DNA of 64,000 nt from Virgisporangium aliadipatigenens (GCF_016863615.1 NZ_BOPF01000025.1:1-64000); one strand, 5' to 3'; shown: positions 9,078 through 14,616, counted from the stretch's first letter. The notes: generated from the sequence alone by a model not told the origin. Translations and numbers: made by a program.

Positions 9078-9135
9078 GCAACGCCCACCGGGATCCAGGT
9101 AGTGGAGCCCCACGCAGAAGATCAGGAGGAGTGCC

Positions 9136-9255
9136 GTGTCCGCGAAGCAGACGACCTTTGGTCCGATGAACGAGATTCGGCGTCCAGCCTGTCAGCCTGC
9201 GGGTTTCCGCATGTCTGAAGCCCGCGAGGCGGGTATGGGTCGGTGGGCCGGCTAG
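9136..9255 (+). CDS. 39-codon leader ORF of the tRNA array
   Basis: GTG at 9136 is preceded by a perfect AGGAGG (9124-9129, six-base spacing), and the ORF ends at TAG 9253-9255. The peptide has 39 residues with no signal or membrane segment. Codon use is unlike the neighbours: TTT, ATT, TGT, CGT, CCT, TCT and several GGT. It contains no Leu, Asp, His or Tyr, and Val only at the start codon. Every one of the 17 anticodons in the downstream array has a matching codon here, and only one Thr ACG, one Asn and one Trp codon are not served by the array. It lies between a promoter and an intrinsic terminator, as attenuator leader peptides do. Confidence 0.65.
   Translation: MSAKQTTFGPMNEIRRPACQPAGFRMSEAREAGMGRWAG
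9198..9234 (+). promoter_or_regulatory. Leader RNA hairpins, possible attenuator arms 1 and 2
   Basis: Two hairpins form inside the leader ORF: TGCGG/CCGCA (9198-9202 and 9207-9211) and GCCCGC/GCGGGT (9220-9225 and 9229-9234). The right arm of the second, GGCGG at 9228-9232, can instead pair with CCGCC at 9277-9281, the left arm of the terminator. This 1:2, 2:3, 3:4 arrangement is typical of ribosome-controlled attenuators. The 2:3 helix is only five base pairs, so it is suggestive, not proven. Confidence 0.4.
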
Positions 9256-9276
9256 AGCGCATCCAGCGCGCAGCCG

Positions 9277-9314
9277 CCGCCCCTCCCGATCCGGGACCGG
9301 GCGGTTTTTCTTTT
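9277..9314 (+). terminator. Intrinsic terminator between leader ORF and tRNA array
   Basis: An outer stem CCGCCC/GGGCGG (9277-9282 with 9299-9304) encloses an inner stem TCCCG/CGGGA (9284-9288 with 9292-9296) and is followed by TTTTTCTTTT (9305-9314). This is the clearest rho-independent terminator in the window. It sits upstream of 18 tRNA genes, so transcription from the 9036 promoter must read through it to reach them, unless a separate promoter lies in 9315-9455. I see no convincing one there. Confidence 0.85.
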
Positions 9315-9455
9315 CCCTGACTCGATTTCCATGAGTCGCAATGGCTCTGGCTCGCTTTTCTTCACGCTTTCCAGGCGTGCAATTCTTCGTGCTCAATTAT
9401 GCCCGCTGCAATGCGGGAATCGATCGTTGAGAACTTCATAGTGGATGGTGCATAT

Positions 9456-9527
9456 CCGGAGCGGGGGAGACGGAAACCCGCGTGCGTTGGAAGCACGAGA
9501 CACCCCGTTCGACTCGGGGGTTCCGGA
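9456..9527 (+). tRNA. tRNA-Pro(UGG)
   Basis: Acceptor CCGGAGC pairs with GTTCCGG and is followed by A73; C1-G72 and A73 fit proline identity. The anticodon loop GTTGGAA gives UGG between a CGTGC/GCACG stem, and the T-arm is CCCCG/CGGGG around TTCGACT. Position 8 is G, not the usual U. CCA is not encoded. First gene of the array. Confidence 0.85.
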
Positions 9528-9531
9528 CGAT

Positions 9532-9604
9532 GGGCTTGTGGCGCAGTCGGTAGCGCGCCGGTACGGCACACCGGAGGTCGGCGGTTCGAATCCGCCCTTG
9601 TCCA
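9532..9604 (+). tRNA. tRNA-Ala(GGC), atypical
   Basis: The cloverleaf is complete: D-stem GCGC/GCGC, anticodon stem CCGGT/ACCGG with loop ACGGCAC, T-arm GGCGG/CCGCC. The anticodon is GGC. Position 33 is C instead of the near-universal U, and the acceptor GGGCTTG/CTTGTCC has two U-U mismatches. G3-U70 and A73, the main alanine identity elements, are present. It lies four bases after the Pro gene. It may be functional but odd, or decaying. Confidence 0.65.
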
Positions 9605-9630
9605 CGCAACTGTCCCTTGTGGACAGTCCT

Positions 9631-9703
9631 GCCTCTCGAGCTCGGATGGTAGAGCGCGCGGTTGAAGCCCGCGAGGTTGCCGGTTCGACCCCGGCGGGAG
9701 GTA
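9631..9703 (+). tRNA. tRNA-Phe(GAA)
   Basis: Acceptor GCCTCTC pairs with GGGAGGT (two wobble pairs), discriminator A. Anticodon loop TTGAAGC inside CGCGG/CCGCG gives GAA. T-arm GCCGG/CCGGC with TTCGACC. CCA is not encoded. It reads TTT and TTC, both used in the leader ORF. Confidence 0.85.
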
Positions 9704-9727
9704 CGCCAGTAGGCGCACAGCGCACCA

Positions 9728-9801
9728 CGCCCGTGAGGTTGAGGTAGGTAGACCCCTGGACTCTCACTCCGGAAGACCGGGTTCGACCCCCGGACGGGCG
9801 A
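9728..9801 (+). tRNA. tRNA-Glu(CUC)
   Basis: Acceptor CGCCCGT/ACGGGCG is perfect, discriminator A. Anticodon loop CTCTCAC inside CTGGA/TCCGG gives CUC. T-arm CCGGG/CCCGG with TTCGACC. A 6-bp hairpin (CACGCC/GGCGTG, 9806-9825) lies in the following spacer. CCA is not encoded. Confidence 0.85.
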
Positions 9802-9842
9802 CGTACACGCCTTCATAGCGGCGTGCAGTTATTGGTAACACT

Positions 9843-9916
9843 GCCTTCGTAGCTCAGTTGGTCAGAGCGCGGTCCTGGTACGACCGAGGTCGCCGGTTCG
9901 AATCCGGCCGATGGCT
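9843..9916 (+). tRNA. tRNA-Thr(GGU)
   Basis: Acceptor GCCTTCG/CGATGGC has one U4-U69 mismatch; the discriminator is T. Anticodon loop CTGGTAC inside CGGTC/GACCG gives GGU, reading ACC and ACT. T-arm GCCGG/CCGGC with TTCGAAT. Only two bases separate it from the next gene. Confidence 0.85.
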
Positions 9917-9918
9917 TC

Positions 9919-9992
9919 GCGGTTGTAGCTCAGTCGGTCAGAGCGTCGTCTTGCCATGGCGAAGGCCCCGGGTTCGAGTCCCGGTAACCGCT
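9919..9992 (+). tRNA. tRNA-Gly(GCC)
   Basis: Acceptor GCGGTTG/TAACCGC (one G-U pair) with C2-G71 and U73, which fit glycine identity. Anticodon loop TTGCCAT inside TCGTC/GGCGA gives GCC. T-arm CCGGG/CCCGG with TTCGAGT. It starts two bases after tRNA-Thr, so the pair must be released by processing of one transcript. Confidence 0.9.
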
Positions 9993-10012
9993 CGTAGTTC
10001 TTGTACCACCAG

Positions 10013-10084
10013 TGCGGGCTGGTGCAACCGGCAGCACGACCGGCTCTGGACCGGTCGATGGGGGTTCGAATCCTCCGCCCGCAG
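10013..10084 (+). tRNA. tRNA-Gln(CUG)
   Basis: Acceptor TGCGGGC/GCCCGCA is perfect, with weak U1-A72 and G73 as expected for glutamine tRNA. Anticodon loop CTCTGGA inside ACCGG/CCGGT gives CUG. T-arm GGGGG/CCTCC with TTCGAAT. CCA is not encoded. Confidence 0.9.
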
Positions 10085-10093
10085 CGCAACACC

Positions 10094-10122
10094 GCAGTAC
10101 CGCATCGCAGCAGTACCGCATC
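10094..10122 (+). repeat. Inter-tRNA direct repeat
   Basis: The 13-base unit GCAGTACCGCATC occurs at 10094-10106 and 10110-10122, between tRNA-Gln and tRNA-Ala. Related pieces (CGCAACACC, GCAGTACC) recur in other spacers of the array, which suggests it grew by duplication of tRNA-plus-spacer units. Confidence 0.7.
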
Positions 10123-10135
10123 ACACAGCACCTAC

Positions 10136-10208
10136 GGGCTCGTAGCTCATTCGGTAGAGCACCCGCCTCGCACGCGGGAGGCGGCCGGTTCGAATCCGGC
10201 CGGGTCCA
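10136..10208 (+). tRNA. tRNA-Ala(CGC)
   Basis: Acceptor GGGCTCG/CGGGTCC carries G3-U70 and A73, the alanine identity elements. Anticodon loop CTCGCAC inside CCCGC/GCGGG gives CGC, reading GCG. T-arm GCCGG/CCGGC with TTCGAAT. CCA is not encoded. Confidence 0.9.
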
Positions 10209-10260
10209 CGCAGTACCAGCAAGCCACGCAGTACAAGCAAGCCACGTACTACCAGCAAGC
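10207..10260 (+). repeat. Three 18-base tandem repeats between tRNA genes
   Basis: Units at 10207-10224, 10225-10242 and 10243-10260 follow the pattern CACGCAGTACCAGCAAGC with one to two changes each. The first begins at the 3' end of tRNA-Ala(CGC). The spacing is too short for another tRNA. They could be duplication scars or RNA-processing signals. Confidence 0.75.
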
Positions 10261-10263
10261 ACT

Positions 10264-10337
10264 GTCGCCGTAGCTCAGTCGGTCAGAGCACTTCTCTGAT
10301 AAGGAAGAGGCCGGTGGTTCGAGCCCACCCGGCGACA
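10264..10337 (+). tRNA. tRNA-Ile(GAU)
   Basis: Acceptor GTCGCCG/CGGCGAC is perfect, discriminator A. Anticodon loop CTGATAA inside CTTCT/GGAAG gives GAU. T-arm GGTGG/CCACC with TTCGAGC. A typical isoleucine tRNA without encoded CCA. Confidence 0.9.
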
Positions 10338-10369
10338 CGTGGCGCGCCCGCGCGACACCAGCAAGACCC

Positions 10370-10443
10370 GCCTCTGTAGCTCAGTGGAGTAGAGCACCGG
10401 TTTACGGCACCGGGTGTCGGGAGTTCGAATCTCTCCAGGGGTA
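10370..10443 (+). tRNA. tRNA-Arg(ACG)
   Basis: Acceptor GCCTCTG/CAGGGGT with wobbles, discriminator A. Anticodon loop TTACGGC inside CCGGT/ACCGG gives ACG, which after A-to-I editing reads CGT, CGC and CGA. T-arm GGGAG/CTCTC with TTCGAAT. Confidence 0.88.
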
Positions 10444-10463
10444 CGCAACACCAGTCCTGGTCA

Positions 10464-10537
10464 CGGATCGTAGCGCAGCTTGGCAGCGCACTCGCTTCGG
10501 GAGCGAGGGGTCGCCGGTTCAAATCCGGCCGGTCCGA
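10464..10537 (+). tRNA. tRNA-Pro(CGG)
   Basis: Acceptor CGGATCG/CGGTCCG with C1-G72 and A73, fitting proline identity. D-stem GCGC/GCGC; anticodon loop TTCGGGA inside CTCGC/GCGAG gives CGG. T-arm GCCGG/CCGGC with TTCAAAT. Confidence 0.9.
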
Positions 10538-10567
10538 CGCAAGGGAACGATCGTGTAGGCAAGATCT

Positions 10568-10643
10568 GTGCCGCTAGCTCAGCGGGTAGAGCTGCTGACT
10601 CTTAATCAGTATGTGCGGGGTTCGAGTCCCCGGCGGCGCACCA
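10568..10643 (+). tRNA. tRNA-Lys(CUU), CCA encoded
   Basis: Acceptor GTGCCGC/GCGGCGC, discriminator A at 10640, then CCA at 10641-10643, one of only two array genes followed by CCA. Anticodon loop CTCTTAA inside GCTGA/TCAGT gives CUU. T-arm CGGGG/CCCCG. The A of CCA is also the first base of the next tRNA, so both cannot be matured from one molecule without loss or repair of that base. Confidence 0.9.
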
Positions 10644-10718
10644 GCAGGGTAGAGGAGCTCGGTCGTCCTCGCCGGTCTCATAAGCCGGAGATCGTGGGTT
10701 CGAATCCCACTCCTGCGA
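10643..10718 (+). tRNA. tRNA-Met(CAU), with unpaired 1-72
   Basis: D-stem GAGG/CCTC, anticodon loop CTCATAA inside CCGGT/GCCGG gives CAU, T-arm GTGGG/CCCAC with TTCGAAT. The acceptor AGCAGGG/TCCTGCG has an A1-G72 mismatch, a feature reminiscent of initiators, but the three G-C pairs of initiator anticodon stems are missing. Elongator Met is the best call; lysidine-modified Ile2 is possible. Confidence 0.75.
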
Positions 10719-10722
10719 CGGA

Positions 10723-10739
10723 TGCACGCGACGCGTGCA
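10723..10739 (+). repeat. Perfect hairpin in tRNA spacer
   Basis: TGCACGCG and CGCGTGCA flank a single A (10723-10739). It lies in the 52-base spacer between tRNA-Met and tRNA-Glu. With no T run it is more likely a processing signal or duplication scar than a terminator. Confidence 0.5.
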
Positions 10740-10770
10740 CGGCAACAGCGCAACACGGCAACAGCAACAC

Positions 10771-10844
10771 GGCGCGGTGGACGAATGGAAGAGTCGCCTG
10801 GCTTTCACCCAGGAGCGTTGCGGGTTCGAGCCCCGTCCGCGCTA
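10771..10844 (+). tRNA. tRNA-Glu(UUC)
   Basis: Acceptor GGCGCGG/CCGCGCT with G1-U72, discriminator A. Anticodon loop CTTTCAC inside CCTGG/CCAGG gives UUC. T-arm GCGGG/CCCGT with TTCGAGC. It complements the CUC isoacceptor earlier in the array, so both Glu codons are covered. Confidence 0.88.
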
Positions 10845-10859
10845 CGCAGCATCGTCACT

Positions 10860-10944
10860 GGAGGAGCCGGTCCGGCTACGGAGACGCCGTTGGAATCGGC
10901 GTAGGCCCGCGAGGGCCTCGTGGGTTCGAATCCCACCTCCTCCG
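10860..10944 (+). tRNA. tRNA-Ser(GGA)
   Basis: A class II tRNA with perfect acceptor GGAGGAG/CTCCTCC and G73. Anticodon loop TTGGAAT inside CGCCG/CGGCG gives GGA. The long variable arm AGGCCC/GGGCCT is intact and the T-arm is GTGGG/CCCAC. The following spacer holds a 6-bp hairpin GCCCGC/GCGGGC (10969-10984). Confidence 0.92.
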
Positions 10945-10989
10945 CTCTGCAGGTGTAGATGTGCAAGTGCCCGCACCCGCGGGCGATCC

Positions 10990-11063
10990 GCCTTCGTAGC
11001 TCAGTGGAACAGAGCACCGGCATCCGAGGCCGATGGTCGCTGGTTCGAATCCAGTCGAGGGCA
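10990..11063 (+). tRNA. tRNA-Arg(CCG)
   Basis: Acceptor GCCTTCG/CGAGGGC, discriminator A. Anticodon loop ATCCGAG gives CCG; the anticodon stem CCGGC/GCCGA has a C27-A43 mismatch. T-arm GCTGG/CCAGT with TTCGAAT. Second arginine isoacceptor of the array. Confidence 0.83.
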
Positions 11064-11094
11064 CGCAACACCGAAGTACCGCTGCGACACCCAT

Positions 11095-11168
11095 GGCCGT
11101 ATGCCCGAGGGGTTAGGGACCCGTCTGCAAAACGGAACACGCCGGTTCGAATCCGGCTTCGGCCTCCA
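11095..11168 (+). tRNA. tRNA-Cys(GCA), CCA encoded
   Basis: Acceptor GGCCGTA/TTCGGCC has one U6-U67 mismatch; U73, the key cysteine identity base, is present and followed by CCA (11166-11168). Anticodon loop CTGCAAA gives GCA. T-arm GCCGG/CCGGC with TTCGAAT. Confidence 0.85.
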
Positions 11169-11209
11169 GCCCTGAAGAACCGCACCGTCCACTATGGAGC
11201 ATCTCACCG

Positions 11210-11282
11210 CGCAGGCGGAGCGTTGGCTGCTCGGCCACCCCTCATAAGGGCGGAGTGCCCGGTTCGACACCGGGGCCTGCGA
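11210..11282 (+). tRNA. tRNA-Met(CAU)-like, degenerate
   Basis: Acceptor CGCAGGC/GCCTGCG is perfect, discriminator A, T-arm CCCGG/CCGGG with TTCGACA. The loop CTCATAA gives CAU. Only one base links the acceptor to the D-stem (GAGC/GCTC), three bases separate D-stem and anticodon stem, and that stem (CACCC/GGGCG) has an A-C mismatch. It may be a functional oddity or a decaying gene. It closes the array. Confidence 0.55.
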
Positions 11283-11293
11283 CCGTGCACCGC

Positions 11294-11314
11294 CCTGCGG
11301 GAGAAGCTCGCAGG
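11294..11314 (+). terminator. Hairpin after the tRNA array
   Basis: CCTGCG (11294-11299) pairs with CGCAGG (11309-11314) just after the last tRNA. There is no T run, so this is a weak terminator at best; it may instead mark the 3' end of the precursor RNA. Confidence 0.35.
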
Positions 11315-11360
11315 ATGAGCGCGTGCAGAACGCGTGCGTGCCCCCGGGCACCCTGGACGC

Positions 11361-11918
11361 ATGATCGTGGTACTGGCGGACGCGTCGATCGCGATGCGGG
11401 GGGTCGCGGCCGCACTGGCGGGGTTCCCCGATCTGGGACCGGTGGCCGTCCGCACCGACAGCGGCGGCCTGGCACCCGGCGACGCCGCACCGGCGGTCGT
11501 GATCGCCAACCCGCAGAGCTATGCGGTCACCCGTGACCTGCTGGAACACCACCGCGTCCTGGCGTTCTGCGCCGGCCCGGACCGGCCGGAGCCGGCGGCC
11601 CTGCTGGCGGCCGGCTTCCGTGGCTACCTGACCGCCGACTCCTCGGTGCGGGAGCTGGCCGACGCGGTGCGGGCGGTCGCCGCCGGGCACCGCCACCCGC
11701 TGGGGCCGCCGAGCGCCGACCGCGGCGTGCTGACCGGCCGGGAGGCGGAGGTGTTGCGCTCCGTCTCCTCGGGCCTCACGCACAAGGAGGTGGCGCGCCG
11801 GCTCGGCCTGTCGAAGCTCACCGTGGACACGTACGTGCAGCGGGTCCGGCACAAGCTGGGCGTGGGCAACAAGGCGGAGCTGGCCCGGGCGGCGATCCGC
11901 TACGGGCTCATGGACTGA
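11361..11918 (+). CDS. LuxR/NarL-type regulator with an atypical receiver domain
   Basis: The 185-residue protein has a CheY-like N-terminal domain (about 1-105) and a C-terminal LuxR helix-turn-helix (LTGREAEVLRSVSSGLTHKEVARRL, split here as LTGREAEVLR and THKEVARRL). The strand-3 end, where the phosphorylated Asp normally lies, reads VVIANPQ, so the phosphoacceptor seems to be missing. The protein probably responds to something other than a kinase. ATG at 11361 is preferred over a GTG at 11334 because the receiver fold starts there. It begins 79 bases after the tRNA array and overlaps the convergent MarR gene by 19 bases. Confidence 0.82.
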   Translation: MIVVLADASIAMRGVAAALAGFPDLGPVAVRTDSGGLAPGDAAPAVVIANPQSYAVTRDLLEHHRVLAFCAGPDRPEPAALLAAGFRGYLTADSSVRELADAVRAVAAGHRHPLGPPSADRGVLTGREAEVLRSVSSGLTHKEVARRLGLSKLTVDTYVQRVRHKLGVGNKAELARAAIRYGLMD

Positions 11919-12352
11919 CGGATCCGCTCGCGCATCGGGCGCCGTTCGAGGGCGGCGATCGCCTCCTCGACGAGCCGGCCGAGCGGATACTCCAGGTCCG
12001 CGTCGAGCGTCGCGGCCGCCGCCACCGTTGCCGACCATTCCGTGTGAACGAGCGGGAGCAGGCGTTCTCCGCTCTCGGTGAGGGTGACGACGCGGGTGCG
12101 GGCATCGGCGCCGGCCGCGACGGTAACCAGTTCGCGGCGACGCAGCTCCGCCACCGTCTGGCTGGCCGCCGAGTGGGTCACGCCGATCGTGGTGGCCAGG
12201 TCCCGGATCGACATCGGCCCCGCTTCGAGGATCCGCAGGTACGGGGCGAACCGGGGCTTGATGCCCGCGACCCCGAAGTCCGTGTACACCGCGGCGACGT
12301 CGCGTTCGAGCATGTCGAGCAGGTGGCGCATGCGCGTGCCGAGGAGTTCCAT
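11900..12352 (-). CDS. MarR-family regulator
   Basis: The 150 residues form a winged helix-turn-helix (about 30-110: SIRDLATTIGVTHSAASQTV, then a basic wing with RTRVVTLT) between dimerisation helices. MarR proteins are usually repressors released by small molecules. The gene diverges from a proline iminopeptidase with 35 bases between starts; that gap holds a perfect palindrome, which is the likely operator. Ligand unknown. Confidence 0.88.
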   Translation of the reverse strand: MELLGTRMRHLLDMLERDVAAVYTDFGVAGIKPRFAPYLRILEAGPMSIRDLATTIGVTHSAASQTVAELRRRELVTVAAGADARTRVVTLTESGERLLPLVHTEWSATVAAAATLDADLEYPLGRLVEEAIAALERRPMRERIRQSMSP

Positions 12353-12362
12353 GGCGCCAATC

Positions 12363-12376
12363 TAACAGCACTGTTA
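12363..12376. promoter_or_regulatory. Palindromic operator between marR and the iminopeptidase gene
   Basis: TAACAG-CA-CTGTTA is a perfect 6-bp-arm palindrome in the 35-base divergent gap. It overlaps a possible -10 box TACATT (12375-12380) placed seven bases before the iminopeptidase ATG, which suggests a leaderless mRNA that the MarR protein can block. Confidence 0.6.
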
Positions 12377-12387
12377 CATTGGCTCGC

Positions 12388-13338
12388 ATGGAGAACGGCA
12401 TGCTCGACGTCGGCGACGGCAACCACGTGTACTGGGAGGTGCGCGGCAATCCGGACGGCAAGCCCGCGGTCGTCGTGCACGGTGGCCCCGGCGGCGGCTG
12501 CGCCAACCACTCGGCGCGCGAGTTCGACCTGGAGCGCTACCGCGTGGTCCTGTTCGACCAGCGCAACTGCGGCCGCAGCACCCCGCACGCGAGCGACCCG
12601 AGCACCGACCTGACGCACAACACCACGCAGCACCTGATCGCCGACATGGAACGCCTCCGCACCCACCTCGGCATCGAGAAGTGGCTGCTCTACGGGGGTT
12701 CCTGGGGGTCGACGCTGATCCTCGCCTACACCGAGGCCCACCCCGAACGGGTCAGCGAGATCGTGATCGTCGGCGTGACCATGAGCCGGCGCATCGAGAT
12801 CGACTGGCTCTACCACGGCGTGCGGCGCTTCTTCCCCGCACAGTGGGAGGCGTTCCGCGCCGGGCTGCCCGCGGCCGACCGGGACGGCGACCTGGTCCAG
12901 GGCTACGCCCGCCTGCTCGAACATCCCGACGCCGCGGTCCGCGAGAAGGCCGCCCGCGACTGGTGCGCCTGGGAGGACGCCGTCATCTCCCAGGAGCCCA
13001 ACGGCGTTCCCGGCGCGTACAGCAGCCGGCCCGGTCCCGACCTGGTGGCGATGGTGCGCATCTGCGCGCACTACTTCTCGCAGGGGGTGTTCCTCGAGGA
13101 GGGCGTGCTCCTGGCCAACGCGCACCGCCTCGCCGGCATCCCGGGCGTTCTGATCCACGGGCGGCTCGACATCAGCGGGCCGCTCTACACCCCGTGGGAG
13201 CTGACCCAGGTCTGGCCCGACGCCGAACTGATCGTCGTCGACGACGCCGGGCACACCGGCAGCGACGAGATGCGCGCGACGATCCGCGCCGCGCTGGACC
13301 GGTTCGCGCCCGCTAACGCGGGTGCCGGTAGCGGGTGA
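12388..13338 (+). CDS. Proline iminopeptidase-like alpha/beta hydrolase
   Basis: The 316 residues carry HGGPGGG for the oxyanion hole (31-37), DQRNCGRS (57-64), the nucleophile in GGSWGST (S105), HGRLDI with the catalytic Asp and DDAGH with the His. This matches peptidase family S33, which removes N-terminal proline from peptides. There is no signal peptide. ATG 12388 has no ribosome binding site, fitting a leaderless transcript. The gene ends 26 bases inside the convergent acetyltransferase. Confidence 0.9.
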   Translation: MENGMLDVGDGNHVYWEVRGNPDGKPAVVVHGGPGGGCANHSAREFDLERYRVVLFDQRNCGRSTPHASDPSTDLTHNTTQHLIADMERLRTHLGIEKWLLYGGSWGSTLILAYTEAHPERVSEIVIVGVTMSRRIEIDWLYHGVRRFFPAQWEAFRAGLPAADRDGDLVQGYARLLEHPDAAVREKAARDWCAWEDAVISQEPNGVPGAYSSRPGPDLVAMVRICAHYFSQGVFLEEGVLLANAHRLAGIPGVLIHGRLDISGPLYTPWELTQVWPDAELIVVDDAGHTGSDEMRATIRAALDRFAPANAGAGSG

Positions 13339-13768
13339 TCCACAGCCCGGGCAGCACTTCGGCGTCCTCCACCGGCACGAAGCCGAGGCCCTCGTACAGG
13401 GCACGCGCCGGGGTGTTGGAACGGCCGGTACTGACGAGCGTCCGCCGTTCCCCCGAATGATCGAGGACGGCCCGGACCAGCGCGCGGCCGATGCCACGAC
13501 GGTGGTACGCCGGGTCGACGACCAGCCGGTCGATGTCGACCTCGACCGGGTCGTCGGCCCACGCGATCGCGCCGGCGAGCGTCTCGCCCTCGTACGCGGC
13601 CAGCCACACCAGGTCGGCGGCGCGCAGTTCGGCGACGCTCTCGTGCAGCGGGGGAATGCGGTCGTCGCCCATCAGCGCCGCCTCGACCGCGTACGCGGCG
13701 CGCTGCACCGCCATGAGGGTGTGCGCGAGCGGCTCGTCCTGCGGCGGGTCGACCAGGGCGAGTCTCAC
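13313..13768 (-). CDS. GNAT-family N-acetyltransferase
   Basis: The 151 residues show a GNAT core: a central strand (VDIDRLVVDPAYH) leading to the acetyl-CoA loop RRGIGRAL, and the C-terminal NTPARALYEGLGF motif. GNAT enzymes move an acetyl group from acetyl-CoA to an amine. The GTG start overlaps the stop of the deacetylase gene (GTGA), so the two are coupled. The substrate is unknown. Confidence 0.87.
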   Translation of the reverse strand: MRLALVDPPQDEPLAHTLMAVQRAAYAVEAALMGDDRIPPLHESVAELRAADLVWLAAYEGETLAGAIAWADDPVEVDIDRLVVDPAYHRRGIGRALVRAVLDHSGERRTLVSTGRSNTPARALYEGLGFVPVEDAEVLPGLWITRYRHPR

Positions 13769-14616
13769 TTGAGATAGTCGGTCAGCGCGGCGGGGGTGAG
13801 GCCGGCCGCGTGGATCGCCTCCAGCGCGGCGAGGAAGTCGTCCACGTACGCCGGCCGGAAGTGCATGAGCAGGATGTCGCCGGCCGCCACCGAACCGCCC
13901 GACTGGTACTTCACCTTGCCCTTGTCCACGGTCTCCCGCCAGAACAGCGCCGCGCGCATGCCGCAGTCGTGCACCGCCTTGAGGGTGACCGCGTCGTACT
14001 CGCCGAACGGCGGGCGGAACAGCGTCGGCCGCCGCCCGAACCAGGCACCGAGCTGATCGGCCGAGCCGCAGATCTGGTGCTTCTGGAACTCGTACGACTT
14101 GCCGCGCAGGCTCGGGTGGCTGATCGTGTGCGCCTCGATGGTGGCGCCGGCGGCCTGGAGTCCCTTGAAGAAGTCGGGGTTGTCGCGGATGGCGTCGATG
14201 GTGAGGAACAGCGCGACCGGGATCCGAGCCGCGAGCAGCAGCTTGACCGCCTCCGGGTTCTTCTCCCAGCCGTCGTCGATGGTCAGGAACGCCACCTTCT
14301 GCGTGGTCGGGATGGCGCCCAGCCACGGCGCGGCCGGCCCGCTCGGCGGCACGTTGACGGCCTCGGCCGGCGGCGCGGGCTCGAACTTCGGCAGCCGCGC
14401 GGCGAGTTCGGGGCGCAGGTCCACGGGCGGCGGTGCGTTCGACGACGGCGATGCCGGGACGGGACCCTGCGTCGGCTGCGAGTTGGCGGGCGCGTCGCGG
14501 AAGACCCCGCGCGGCGCGCCCGGTGCGGCGGCGCTGCCCACCAGTACGGCCAGCGCGGCGGCGACGGCGAGCGCGGCACGCCCGACCGGCCCGAACGCAT
14601 CCTTCAACAGCCGCAC
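13765..14616 (-). CDS. Secreted polysaccharide deacetylase
   Basis: The 283-residue protein has an N-terminal signal or anchor segment (about 11-31), a Pro-rich linker, and a NodB-type domain: TIDDGW (motif 1), HTISH (metal-binding His pair), RPPFGEYD (motif 3). Family members remove acetyl groups from chitin oligomers or peptidoglycan outside the membrane. It is the first gene of a pair with the acetyltransferase. Confidence 0.9.
   Translation of the reverse strand: MRLLKDAFGPVGRAALAVAAALAVLVGSAAAPGAPRGVFRDAPANSQPTQGPVPASPSSNAPPPVDLRPELAARLPKFEPAPPAEAVNVPPSGPAAPWLGAIPTTQKVAFLTIDDGWEKNPEAVKLLLAARIPVALFLTIDAIRDNPDFFKGLQAAGATIEAHTISHPSLRGKSYEFQKHQICGSADQLGAWFGRRPTLFRPPFGEYDAVTLKAVHDCGMRAALFWRETVDKGKVKYQSGGSVAAGDILLMHFRPAYVDDFLAALEAIHAAGLTPAALTDYLK

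Noticed and set aside
9801-9830. Terminator inside the tRNA array
   Set aside because: The CACGCC/GGCGTG hairpin has no T run and tRNA genes follow directly.
9456-11282. tRNA array as part of a phage or integrative element
   Set aside because: No integrase, transposase, replication gene or att-like direct repeat is seen near the array; both sides look chromosomal.
9399-11318. Short open frames across 9.4-11.3 kb
   Set aside because: They overlap tRNA genes; repeated motifs such as SVGQSV and RRFES are translated tRNA sequence, not protein.
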